NCBI GenBank assembly: GCA_020636405.1
Contig: JACJXW010000005.1
Coordinates: 434,001-498,000, forward strand
Source: Lewinellaceae bacterium
Lineage (GTDB): Bacteria > Bacteroidota > Bacteroidia > Chitinophagales > Saprospiraceae
Reading direction: 5' to 3'
DNA: 64,000 nucleotides
The notes under the pieces: generated by a model
What the model was told of the DNA's origin: nothing
The model's input: only the letters and a program-made list of their open reading frames with translations
Databases searched by the model: none
Made by a program: the position numbers and the translations under genes
Shown: positions 15,556-23,912 of the stretch, one piece after another
Layout of the letters: each line of letters begins with the position of its first letter
Position numbering within the stretch: the first letter of the stretch is position 1

Positions 15556-17091
15556 CTATTTCGGGCTTATTAGCACTTCCCCGTCCATTTCTTCGGGAAT
15601 ATCCAATCCGAAGAGGGTAAGGATAGTAGGGGCGATATCGCCCAGTTTGCCGCCTCTGATCCTGTATTTGTCCGGCTGGTTGCTGATGTAAAAAATGGGT
15701 ACCGGGTTCATGGTATGGGCGGTATTGGGCGAGCCGTCGTCGTTGACCATATAATCCGAGTTGCCGTGATCGGCGATGACAATGGCCTGGTAGTTGTATT
15801 TCAAGGCGGTTTCGATCAGCCTTTTCAGGCAGGAGTCGACGGTAGATGCGGCTTTCATGGCCGCTTCAAAGACGCCGGTATGGCCTACCATGTCGGCATT
15901 GGCATAGTTGAGGCAGATGAAGTCCGGCTGGTTGTTTTCGATATCGCCGACGATGGCATCGGTCACTTCATAAGCGCTCATTTCCGGCTTGAGGTCGTAG
16001 GTCGCTACCTTTGGCGAGTTGATGAGCAGGCGGCGTTCTCCCTCGAATTCCGCTTCCCGTCCGCCACTGAAGAAGAAGGTAACGTGCGGATACTTTTCCG
16101 TTTCGGCGATCCGTACCTGGGTCATCCCGGCATTGGAGAGGACTTCGCCCAGGGTATTGCTTACGTCCTTTTTGGTGAACAGCACGTGTATGCCCTTATA
16201 CGATTCATCGTAACGGGTCATGGTAACGTAATAGAGGCCCAGTGTTTTCATGCCGTGCTCCGGCATGTCTTTCTGGGTGAGCACCGTGGTGATCTGCCGG
16301 GGCCGGTCGGTGCGGAAGTTGAAGCACAGGGCGGTGTCGCCCTCCTGGAGGGTAGCCAGCGGTTGCCCATTTTCTCCGGTACAAACGATGGGTTTCAGGA
16401 ATTCGTCGGTCTCCCCCTGGGCGTATCGTTCCCGGATAGTGGCCAGGGGGTCCGTAGTGGCCTCGCCTTTACCATGTACGAGCAGTTCATAGGCCAGCCG
16501 GGTGCGCTCCCACCGTTTGTCGCGGTCCATAGCGTAATAGCGGCCAATGACGGAGGCCAGCCGAACCGTAGTGCCGTCGATGTGTTCCAGCACCTCCCGC
16601 AGGAAACCTGCTCCACTTTTTGGATCGGTATCGCGGCCATCGGTGAAGGCGTGAATGTAGATCTTCTCCAGCCCGTTTTTACGGGCAATATCGCAGAGGG
16701 CAAGCAGGTGGAGGTGGTGGGAATGTACTCCGCCATCAGACACCAGGCCGAACAAGTGCAAGGCTTTTCCTTCTTCTTTGGTGCGCTTCAGCGCTTTGAT
16801 CAGTTCGGGGTTCTGCTCCAGTTCGCCCTCGCGGATGGCCTTGTTGATCCGGGCCAGTTCCTGGTAAACGATGCGGCCGGCGCCAATATTGAGGTGGCCG
16901 ACCTCTGAGTTGCCCATCTGTCCGTCGGGCAGGCCAACCTGCTCACCGTAGGTAATGAGCTCTGCATTAGGGTACTTTCCGTAAAGGCTGTCGACAAATG
17001 GTGTTTGGGCCTGAGCGATGGCACTCACCTTCGGGTCGGGCCCATGGCCCCAGCCATCGAGTATGACGAGTAATACGCGTTTTTTTTCCAT
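15556..17091 (-). CDS. gpmI: 2,3-bisphosphoglycerate-independent phosphoglycerate mutase
   Basis: 511 residues, full length. LDGWGHG (D12) and MGNSEVGHLN (Ser62, the phosphorylated nucleophile) open the phosphatase domain; the second metal set is in LNYANADMVGHTG and VIADHGNSDYM. It interconverts 3- and 2-phosphoglycerate in glycolysis using two Mn ions. The minus-strand -7 box TACTTTTG (17097-17104) ends 5 nt before the ATG, so the mRNA may have almost no leader. Confidence 0.97.
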   Translation of the reverse strand: MEKKRVLLVILDGWGHGPDPKVSAIAQAQTPFVDSLYGKYPNAELITYGEQVGLPDGQMGNSEVGHLNIGAGRIVYQELARINKAIREGELEQNPELIKALKRTKEEGKALHLFGLVSDGGVHSHHLHLLALCDIARKNGLEKIYIHAFTDGRDTDPKSGAGFLREVLEHIDGTTVRLASVIGRYYAMDRDKRWERTRLAYELLVHGKGEATTDPLATIRERYAQGETDEFLKPIVCTGENGQPLATLQEGDTALCFNFRTDRPRQITTVLTQKDMPEHGMKTLGLYYVTMTRYDESYKGIHVLFTKKDVSNTLGEVLSNAGMTQVRIAETEKYPHVTFFFSGGREAEFEGERRLLINSPKVATYDLKPEMSAYEVTDAIVGDIENNQPDFICLNYANADMVGHTGVFEAAMKAASTVDSCLKRLIETALKYNYQAIVIADHGNSDYMVNDDGSPNTAHTMNPVPIFYISNQPDKYRIRGGKLGDIAPTILTLFGLDIPEEMDGEVLISPK

Positions 17092-17096
17092 AACTG

Positions 17097-17104
17097 CAAA
17101 AGTA
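17097..17104 (-). promoter_or_regulatory. gpmI: gpmI -7 element
   Basis: TACTTTTG on the minus strand fits TAnnTTTG; no TTG is seen at the usual -33 distance. It ends five bases upstream of the start codon, which predicts a leaderless or nearly leaderless message. Confidence 0.35.
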
Positions 17105-17233
17105 CGATTTGAAGGAGAAAAAGCAGAATATAAAAATTCCCGGATTAATAAGTAATTTTGTGCTGCACGAAAATGCCCTTCTGAGATAGCAGCTTTTCAA
17201 CACTACTGTTTTCAGGTTTTAAATAGGTTCCCA

Positions 17234-18007
17234 ATGCATCTCGACAAGCTGATCATCTTCGCTTTCCTGTTTTGTTTCTCCCCAGCTCGGGGGCAGGCTG
17301 TTCGCGGCGACAGCGTGCAGTCCGTTCTCAGGGAGTTTGCTTTTAGCCATCCGCACATGGTTGCCCAGATCCAGGAAACAGGGCGGTGGCACCTTCTGGT
17401 GCCTCGCTCGGAATCCGTGACCCCCGAGCAGCTCACCCGGCTGCAGGATGCTTTTTACTACGATATCGTGCCCTTGTGCAAGGCCTATGGCCAACAGTAC
17501 CTGGCCGATTGGCGGGCCTTGGCCAGTAAGGCTGCCCGGGAGTCCTTTTGGGGAACTTCTTATCTCAGCAACCGAACCAACAACTATTTTGGCATCCGCC
17601 AGAAAGCCAAACCCTGGATCTGCGAAGCTTTCTACTTTTGCGACGGGGTGGTTCGAAATGACCCTGAACCTTCGGATTTTGCTTCCTTCCCGAACTTTGA
17701 GGCGTCCCTCTGGATGTTCATTCATACCATGTACAGCTTCCATTTTCAGGAACGCCTGCCTGACCGGGGCGCCAGGATCGCCGATGCCATCGAGTTTGAG
17801 CGCATGAACGGGATCCATTATTGGGAGCGGACTTCTTACGGGGTCAGTATGGGGCCGCAATTGCCAGGACAAATGTACTCTGCCGAAGAACTCATCTACA
17901 CCTGGAGTGAGCATCCGATCAATAACCTTTGTGTAAATTGCTCACGGGCGACCGACCGGGAGTGGGTCTATAAATTAATCATGGCGGATTTGCGTACCAG
18001 AGGGTAG
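17234..18007 (+). CDS. Secreted glucosaminidase-domain protein (GH73-like)
   Basis: 257 residues. Signal peptide MHLDKLIIFAFLFCFSPARG. The glucosaminidase core is readable: LASKAARESFWGTSYLSNRTNNYFGIR, with the catalytic Glu in ARES and the conserved NNYFGI; FASFPNFEASLWMFIHTM matches the later conserved block (Y/F-x-S-x-x-S). It probably cuts the glycan strands of peptidoglycan in the periplasm. The C-terminus carries a CVNC pair. Divergent from gpmI with a 142-bp gap holding TAATTTTG (17153-17160), a possible -7 element. Confidence 0.85.
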   Translation: MHLDKLIIFAFLFCFSPARGQAVRGDSVQSVLREFAFSHPHMVAQIQETGRWHLLVPRSESVTPEQLTRLQDAFYYDIVPLCKAYGQQYLADWRALASKAARESFWGTSYLSNRTNNYFGIRQKAKPWICEAFYFCDGVVRNDPEPSDFASFPNFEASLWMFIHTMYSFHFQERLPDRGARIADAIEFERMNGIHYWERTSYGVSMGPQLPGQMYSAEELIYTWSEHPINNLCVNCSRATDREWVYKLIMADLRTRG

Positions 18008-18182
18008 GCAATTTAATCTGCTGCCAATTCGTTTCAATGTTCCGGGAAGCAGTTGTGGCCTAAATAGGAAAACTGCGTCTCAACGTTGGATTTAATGCAT
18101 ATGGGAAAGATTTCGCCGGAATATAGAGTAACGAATGGAACGATTCGGCGCATTGAGTATTTGATACTAGTGGAATTTTCCC

Positions 18183-18587
18183 ATGAATAAAAATCCTTTG
18201 ATTATGAAAAACCTCCTGTTGTTAATCCTGTTGATGCCATTGCTGGCCAGCTTTGATAATGCCAACCTGGCCAATATCACCAAAGCGATCAGCGAAGGCA
18301 ACGCTGATGCGCTGGGGCAATATTTTGACCAGACGGTGGAAGTAGCTGTTCTGGATAAGGAAGATGTCTACAACAAAGCCCAGGCAGTAAGCATCGTGCG
18401 CAAATTCTTCGCTGAAAATAAACCAACCTCTTTCAGCCAGGTGCACAAAGGAGCCTCTCCGAATAACGATTCTCAGTATTGCATCGGCAATCTTTCCGCC
18501 GGCGGCAAAACCTTCCGGGTATACATATATATGAAGGTTTCCGGCGGCCAATACCTTATTCAGGAGCTTCGTTTCGACAAGGAATAG
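18183..18587 (+). CDS. DUF4783 family protein
   Basis: 134 residues; an in-frame ATG at 18204 (MKNLLLLILLMPLLASF) would give a more regular signal peptide and is a good alternative start. After the signal comes an NTF2-like fold: ITKAISEGNADALGQYFD, VEVAVLDKEDVYNKAQAVSIVRKFF, then beta strands ending YLIQELRFDKE. DUF4783 proteins are small periplasmic Bacteroidota proteins of unknown function. The end overlaps the convergent TIGR02757 gene by 28 bp. Confidence 0.85.
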   Translation: MNKNPLIMKNLLLLILLMPLLASFDNANLANITKAISEGNADALGQYFDQTVEVAVLDKEDVYNKAQAVSIVRKFFAENKPTSFSQVHKGASPNNDSQYCIGNLSAGGKTFRVYIYMKVSGGQYLIQELRFDKE

Positions 18588-19363
18588 CCTCCTGCCTGGT
18601 TTTCCAGTACCCCCAGGCCGAAAAGGGCGAAATCGTATTTCACCGGATCATCCGGGTCATAGCGCCGGAGGCGTTCGGTGAGTTCGAGGACTGCCCGCCA
18701 GTCCGTCTGCTTTCGTTGCAGCAACCCCAGCCGTCGAGCTACCCGGTCGACGTGAACGTCAAGGGGCATCAGCAGTTGGGCGGGCCGGATGCGCTTCCAT
18801 AGGCCAAAGTCCACGCCCTCCTGGTCCTGCCTTACCATCCATCTTAGGAACATATTCATGCGCTTGCAGGTAGACTTGCGGTCGGGCGTAGCAATGTGTT
18901 TGCGGGTACGCTCAGGTGCGTAGGGCAGCGAAAAAAAGAGCTCATGGAAGCCCGAGAGCGCCCGCTCCGTGGTTTCCTCTTCCGGGCGAAGGTGCCGGGC
19001 GAAGGCGTCTTCCAGCGAATGCTGCTGCCGGTAGTATTGCTGAAAGAACTCCAGAAAGTAGAGGGTGTCCGTAGGCTGGAAAGTGCGGTGCCTGAACTGG
19101 AGGAACGGTTTGCGGTCCTCTTCCTGATGGTTCAGGATGAAATCATGAGGAGCGCCATCCATCAGCTGTATGAGTTCTGACGCCTTATTGATAATGGTCT
19201 TGCGCTGGCCCCAGGCCAGCATAGCGGCCCAGAAGCCCGTGATCTCGATATCCTGAAGGCGGGTAAAGCGATGGGGAATACTTATCGGGTCCGCATCAAT
19301 GAAGGCAGGACGGTTGTACCGCCTGACACATTGATCCAGCAATTTTCCGATCTCATCAGGCAT
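18560..19363 (-). CDS. TIGR02757 (DUF2400) family protein
   Basis: About 267 residues from MPDEIGKLLDQCVRRYN (19363); ATGs at 19393 and 19402 are alternatives lying inside the upstream gene. Conserved blocks: ADPISIPHRFTRLQDIEITGFWAAMLAWGQRKTII, FHELFFSLPYAPERTRKHI, STCKRMNMFLRWMVR and LDVHVDRVARRLGLLQRKQTDW. The architecture is like helix-hairpin-helix DNA glycosylases (HhH-GPD-like), but the biochemical role is unproven. It is preceded by the glycosyltransferase with a short overlap, and converges on DUF4783. Confidence 0.9.
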   Translation of the reverse strand: MPDEIGKLLDQCVRRYNRPAFIDADPISIPHRFTRLQDIEITGFWAAMLAWGQRKTIINKASELIQLMDGAPHDFILNHQEEDRKPFLQFRHRTFQPTDTLYFLEFFQQYYRQQHSLEDAFARHLRPEEETTERALSGFHELFFSLPYAPERTRKHIATPDRKSTCKRMNMFLRWMVRQDQEGVDFGLWKRIRPAQLLMPLDVHVDRVARRLGLLQRKQTDWRAVLELTERLRRYDPDDPVKYDFALFGLGVLENQAGGYSLSKRSS

Positions 19364-20126
19364 GTTGCCGGGCTTTTGGGCCGGGTTTGGCATAGATCGC
19401 AAACCGGGCCAGCCCCATCCGCTGCAGAAAGTGGCAAAAGGAAACCCGAAGCACGCCCAACCCGTAGCGAATGCTGCGCGTCAGGTTAATGGAGGAAGCT
19501 TCCTCGAAGTACTTGGTTGGGCAGGTGACTTCTGCGATGTGAAAACCGGCAAAGATGATCTGAGATAACATTTCATTATCGAAGACGAAATCGTCGGAAT
19601 TGTGATTGAAGTTGATACTCTGCAACACTTCCCGGCTGAATGCCCGGTAACCGGTGTGGTATTCCGACAGCTTGTAGTTGACCAGCAGGTTCTGTGCCAG
19701 GGTTAACGCCCGGTTGGCGATGTATTTGTAGATCGGCATACCTCCGGCCAGAGCGCCTTTTCCCAGAATGCGGGAGCCCAGTACCACCGGATAGAGCCCT
19801 TCCCCGATGATGTTGACCATGGAAGGGATCAGTTTGGGCGTGTACTGATAATCCGGGTGCAGCATGATGATGATATCTCCTCCGAGTTCCAGCGCTTTGT
19901 TGTAGAGCGATTTCTGGTTCCCTCCGTATCCTTTGTTGTTTTCATGGACGATGATGTGCTCTATACCGATATCCCGGGCAAGTGCAGAGGTATTGTCACT
20001 ACTCGCATCATCACAGAGGATCACTTCATCCACCAGGTCAAAGGGTATTTCCCGGTAAGTTTTCTCGAGCGTCAGTGCTGCGTTGTAGGCCGGCAGCACC
20101 ACGATCACTTTTTTGCCTTTATACAT
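19356..20126 (-). CDS. Glycosyltransferase family 2
   Basis: 256 residues from MYKGKKVIVVLPAYNAALTL. GT-A fold: VVLPAYNA, VILCDDASSDNT (UDP/GDP-sugar metal site), VHENNKGYGGNQKSLYNKAL, and IIMLHPDYQYTPKLI. It resembles dolichol-phosphate-mannose synthase-like enzymes that transfer a sugar to a polyprenyl phosphate; no membrane helices are seen. Its promoter lies just upstream (20145-20176). Confidence 0.92.
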   Translation of the reverse strand: MYKGKKVIVVLPAYNAALTLEKTYREIPFDLVDEVILCDDASSDNTSALARDIGIEHIIVHENNKGYGGNQKSLYNKALELGGDIIIMLHPDYQYTPKLIPSMVNIIGEGLYPVVLGSRILGKGALAGGMPIYKYIANRALTLAQNLLVNYKLSEYHTGYRAFSREVLQSINFNHNSDDFVFDNEMLSQIIFAGFHIAEVTCPTKYFEEASSINLTRSIRYGLGVLRVSFCHFLQRMGLARFAIYAKPGPKARQHA

Positions 20127-20144
20127 TGGTTCAATTTGTGGGCG

Positions 20145-20176
20145 CAAAGATAGGCTGTCGGGAAAGTGGTTTGCAA
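20145..20176 (-). promoter_or_regulatory. Promoter of the GT2-TIGR02757 pair
   Basis: On the minus strand TTG (20174-20176), 21 bp, TATCTTTG (20145-20152) fits the consensus; transcription would start near 20138, 12 nt before the ATG at 20126. Confidence 0.6.
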
Positions 20177-20326
20177 GAAAAAAGGGAAATAATCGGCAAT
20201 TGGCGCTTTAGAACCGGCGCCGGCCCCCTTTAGAAGAGCACTCCGGAGGGGCCCGTAGACGATAGCCATTCGGTGGCAGTACTGAACAATTTGTCCGGTA
20301 GGGCATTTATACCCCCAAAAAGCAGC

Positions 20327-21070
20327 ATGCGAAAGGTATTAAAATGGGCCGGGCTTACTCTGGGAGCCTTGTTGATCGTCGGAATAGTGGCAGGGGTAGT
20401 GGCGCACCAGCCTTTGCCAAAGGGCAAAACGGGGGCGGAGGCCGACCAGTTGGCACGCAAGATGTTGTTGGCTACGGGCAAGGAAGCCTGGGATAGTACC
20501 CGTTATGTGCGCTGGTCCTTTCCAGGAGGGCATCATTACGTTTGGGACAAATTCCGGGAGTATGTACAAGTGGAGTGGAATGGGAAAAAGGTATTGTTGC
20601 ATACGCCTGCGCAGCGGGGCAGAGCCTGGGAAGAAGGAGCAGAGCTGCAGGGAGAAGCGGCCGCGAAGCGGATACGGCAGGCCTGGGCTTTTTTCTGCAA
20701 CGATTCCTTCTGGCTCAATGCCCCGGCAAAGGCTTTCGATCCGGGAACTACCCGGGAGCTGATCGAAGCCGGTGATGGGAAGCAAAGCTTGTTGGTGCGG
20801 TATTCCGGAGGAGGAGTCACTCCGGGGGATTCCTACCTATGGGAATTGGATGAACAAGGGCTGCCTGTCAGTTGGAAAATGTGGGTCTCTGTTCTTCCCA
20901 TTGGTGGGCTGGAAGCCAGCTGGGAAGGATGGACGACACTGGAAACAGGGGCAAGGCTGGCCACCCGTCATAAAATAGGTTTTTTAACCATTGAGGCCAC
21001 CGGGTTGAGCGGTGGTGGTAGCCTGCAGTCCGTCGGTTTAGGCCAGGACCCGTTCCTGCCTTTGGATTAG
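20327..21070 (+). CDS. Membrane-anchored protein of unknown function
   Basis: 247 residues from MRKVLKWAGLTLGALLIVG; the frame is open from 20273 but that part is not signal-like. One N-terminal helix (about 5-27) anchors a soluble beta-rich domain outside the cytoplasm: RYVRWSFPGGHHYVWDKFREYVQVEW, KRIRQAWAFFCNDSFWLNAP, LLVRYSGGGVTPGDSYLWELDEQGLPVSWKMW. This pattern occurs in conserved hypothetical proteins of Bacteroidota. The strand order and Trp-rich ends suggest a LolA/LolB-like lipid-binding sheet, but I cannot support that further. Confidence 0.7.
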   Translation: MRKVLKWAGLTLGALLIVGIVAGVVAHQPLPKGKTGAEADQLARKMLLATGKEAWDSTRYVRWSFPGGHHYVWDKFREYVQVEWNGKKVLLHTPAQRGRAWEEGAELQGEAAAKRIRQAWAFFCNDSFWLNAPAKAFDPGTTRELIEAGDGKQSLLVRYSGGGVTPGDSYLWELDEQGLPVSWKMWVSVLPIGGLEASWEGWTTLETGARLATRHKIGFLTIEATGLSGGGSLQSVGLGQDPFLPLD

Positions 21071-21126
21071 TTCGAAAAGAACAGATGGCCAGTGAGCTTT
21101 GATTGGAGGGTCTTTGTATCCTGTTC

Positions 21127-22902
21127 TTAACCGTTTTGTGGCGCTCTTTCCCCAGGAGCGATTTTATTGTCCCACAACAAAGCCTCCAGTTCTTCTTTCA
21201 CGAAAGCGCCCAGTTGGCTGACGTATTCACGAGAGAAATTGAACTCAATGCCTGCGGTGCGGTAGATCTCCCGGATGTTTCGGGTATACCCCAGCTTTAG
21301 GGCATTAAGGTAATTGTCTACTGCCTGGCCAGGGTTTTCCCGGTAGTGTTTCCACAGGGCGATGGCGCCGAGTTGTGCCATTCCATATTCTATGTAATAG
21401 AAGGGCACTTCGAAAATGTGCAGTTGTTTGTGCCAGAGGTGTGCAGAATATTCTTCCAGCCCGGTATGGTCGATGAGGGAGGAATTGAACTCCTGCATGA
21501 TGCTCATCCAGTTTTTGATCCTTTCCTCCCGGCTGTGGCCCGGGTTGGTATAGATCCAGTGCTGGAACTTATCGATCGTAGCGATCCAGGGGAGCACTTT
21601 CAGTACATATTCCAGTTGAGCTATTTTGGCGCGCTGCAGTTCTTCCTCGTTGGGGAAGAATACGCCCCAGTGTTCCATGGTGAGGAGTTCCATCGACATG
21701 GCCGCCAATTCGGCGACTTCCGAAGGTACGCGCTTGGCCGACTTGAGTTTGTAATGACGGGTCAGGTAGGAGTGAACGGCATGTCCGCCTTCGTGCATGA
21801 GCGTGCGCATATCGCTGAGCGATGTGGTGGCGTTCATGAAGATGAAGGGCAGTCCGGTCAGGTGAAGCGGCATGTTGTATCCACCGGGGCGCTTGGCGGG
21901 CCGGGCCTCCAGGTCGAGGTGGCCCATATTCCTCATCGTTTCGATGGTCTTGCCAAATTCCGGGTGGAGCCGGTTCATGCAAAAGATCACCTTTTCCACC
22001 AGGTCGTCGATGGTTTCAAAGGGCCGTAGCGGTGTATCGCCGATGGGGTCTACGAACAGGTCCCATGGGCGTAGTTTATCGAGGTTAAGGGTTTGCTTGC
22101 GGTAGCAGTTCAGGTCGTCGATCAGGGGAACGATCTCCGACTTGATGGACTCGTGGAAATCGTAGCAGTCTTCCACGGAATAATCGAAACGGCCAAGGGC
22201 CTGGAATTTAAAATCGCGGAAGTTGTCGAAACCGGAGTTGAGGGCCATTTTGTGGCGCATATGGAGCAGGTGGTCGAAGAGCTCTTCGAGTTGGCTGGTA
22301 TCCTGCAGTATGCGTTGGTGGATCTTGTGGTAGACCGCCTCACGGTAGGTGCGGTCTGTTTCCTCAAGCAGGGAGCTGGCCTTCTGGAGCGTCATCTGTT
22401 TGCCGTCTACACCGATGGTCATCTCCGAGAATATTTTGACGTATTCCTTGGATTTCATCTGGATATCGGTGGCCAGGGGAATGTTTTCTTCCCGAAAGAG
22501 GTTGACAGCGTTATAGATACTGCGCAGATGGATACCGAATCGCTTGGTATCCAACTGCTCGGAAAAAGGGTTTCCGACCAGTTTTTTATTCAGCTCATGT
22601 TCGAAGGAAGTGATCTTGGGAGCCAGCTCCTGTACGGCGTACTGATAAAGAGCTTCGGCTTTCTCGTCATTACTGTTGACTGTGATCTTGATGTATCGCC
22701 AGGAAAAGGCTTCGCTCACCACGGCGTCCAGTTCACTTTTATCCTTGATCCACTGCTCGAGGTCGTCGAGCGACTGTATGCTTCGGTTCAGTAATTCATT
22801 ATAGTATGGTTTCAGTTTTGACCATGTCGTAACTTTGAATTCCTTCGGTACAAAAGTACGTTCCTTTTCTTGCTGTAGAACGGTTGCCGATTTGAGATTC
22901 AT
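21127..22902 (-). CDS. pepF: Oligoendopeptidase F (M3 family)
   Basis: 591 residues, normal length. The opening TFVPKEFKVTTWSKLKPYYNELLNR is typical of the Bacteroidota M3B group. The thermolysin-like zinc site is MHEGGHAVHSYL (H370, E371, H374) with the third ligand in PSEVAELAAMSMELL (E395 or E398). It is a cytoplasmic metallopeptidase that trims oligopeptides. It stands alone. A TACTTTTG box at 22851-22858 lies inside the first codons and is probably chance. Confidence 0.95.
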   Translation of the reverse strand: MNLKSATVLQQEKERTFVPKEFKVTTWSKLKPYYNELLNRSIQSLDDLEQWIKDKSELDAVVSEAFSWRYIKITVNSNDEKAEALYQYAVQELAPKITSFEHELNKKLVGNPFSEQLDTKRFGIHLRSIYNAVNLFREENIPLATDIQMKSKEYVKIFSEMTIGVDGKQMTLQKASSLLEETDRTYREAVYHKIHQRILQDTSQLEELFDHLLHMRHKMALNSGFDNFRDFKFQALGRFDYSVEDCYDFHESIKSEIVPLIDDLNCYRKQTLNLDKLRPWDLFVDPIGDTPLRPFETIDDLVEKVIFCMNRLHPEFGKTIETMRNMGHLDLEARPAKRPGGYNMPLHLTGLPFIFMNATTSLSDMRTLMHEGGHAVHSYLTRHYKLKSAKRVPSEVAELAAMSMELLTMEHWGVFFPNEEELQRAKIAQLEYVLKVLPWIATIDKFQHWIYTNPGHSREERIKNWMSIMQEFNSSLIDHTGLEEYSAHLWHKQLHIFEVPFYYIEYGMAQLGAIALWKHYRENPGQAVDNYLNALKLGYTRNIREIYRTAGIEFNFSREYVSQLGAFVKEELEALLWDNKIAPGERAPQNG

Positions 22903-23177
22903 GAGATGCTTCTTTTGTGTTGTTGCCGCTTGGGGGTCAATAACAGGCAGTGCTCCAAGGGGGGGGCGTTATTCCTTTTAAATATGTTTAGGTCGTCGTT
23001 CGGCTTTGTGGGAATCTTTTGGTGTTACGGGGCTTTCACCAAATTGTTACCTCAAAGGGTTATTTTTCGGCCTTAAATTTGAGCCTTTTTTTATCGCCGG
23101 CCCGGCCCGGGCTTGCTGTCTGTAGGGTAATGCAGCCAATGAAAAAGCCCTCCTTTGGGCCCGGGCCAAGGGGTAGC

Positions 23178-23603
23178 CTATTCTTCTTCTTCTTCGTTTG
23201 TTTTTTCTTCCTCTTCTTCAGAAAGGGCGCCGCTTTCATTCAGATAGCTGAACCACTTGATCACCTTCTTAATGTCTCCGGTGAAGACGCGGTCCCGGTC
23301 ATAGTTGGGGAGTATGTCTGCAAAATATTCGTGAAGTTCCTCCGGTTTGGCATTAATGCTGGCAGGAGGATGGTCAGCGATTTGTTGAAGCATATTCCGA
23401 AAGACGATTTTCAACTCTATGGATTCTCCGTCATCGGTATAGATGGCGATGGATTCCAGTGGAGTGAATTGGTGTTTTCGGGACGACGCGAAGCGTCTTT
23501 TTCCGGTTTTAACATCTTCGATGATCAAACCATTGCTTCGGTTGGCTGCCATGCGGTATATACCGGGAAGCCCACTAACCGAGATCAAATTTTCAAGATT
23601 CAT
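23178..23603 (-). CDS. DUF5606 family protein
   Basis: 141 residues from MNLENLISVSGLPGIYRM (23603). The family pattern is clear: ISVSGLPGIYRMAANRSNGLIIEDVKTGKRRF, then SSRKHQFTPLESIAIYTDDGESIEL, IFRNM and a Glu-rich acidic tail (SEEEEEKTNEEEEE). Conserved across Bacteroidota as a small soluble protein, possibly with an N-terminal SH3-like barrel; function unknown. A TAACTTTG box on the minus strand at 23633-23640 is the likely -7 element. Confidence 0.88.
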   Translation of the reverse strand: MNLENLISVSGLPGIYRMAANRSNGLIIEDVKTGKRRFASSRKHQFTPLESIAIYTDDGESIELKIVFRNMLQQIADHPPASINAKPEELHEYFADILPNYDRDRVFTGDIKKVIKWFSYLNESGALSEEEEEKTNEEEEE

Positions 23604-23912
23604 ATATTTCGTCACCTTTTGTTTTGGAAGGGCAAAGTTAAGTACGCAGAGTAATTAAAACGATACTTTCACCGACAAAGTGCTCCACAAAATGAGGCCA
23701 ATTTGAAAAAAACAAAGAGGCATCCATCTTATTTTTCGCACTTGGTAGCGAAAAGAAGCCAATTCCATCCAAAATCAATGATGATTACAGGCACACAAAC
23801 AATTAGGTGACGCCGGGGGGAAAGCTGGGTTGTGTGTGGGGGAAGTGATATGTGATAGCTATGCAGGTAAAGTTAAGCATATTTAAGTTCAAGCCCAAGT
23901 TTTTTAAAAGGA
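23604..23912. other. Intergenic region
   Basis: It holds the -7 box of the DUF5606 gene (23633-23640) and a small stem TTTTCGC/GCGAAAA near 23733-23756. No coding frame or further repeat is visible. Confidence 0.3.

Noticed and set aside
15715..16908. A 397-codon plus-strand frame over gpmI
   Set aside because: Antisense to a certain housekeeping enzyme; no recognisable protein.
17219..17914. A 231-codon minus-strand frame over the glucosaminidase gene
   Set aside because: The plus-strand frame has a signal peptide and the glucosaminidase motifs.
18560..18587. A frameshift or gene fusion where DUF4783 and TIGR02757 overlap
   Set aside because: The genes are convergent and both are full length; a 28-bp tail overlap needs no special explanation.
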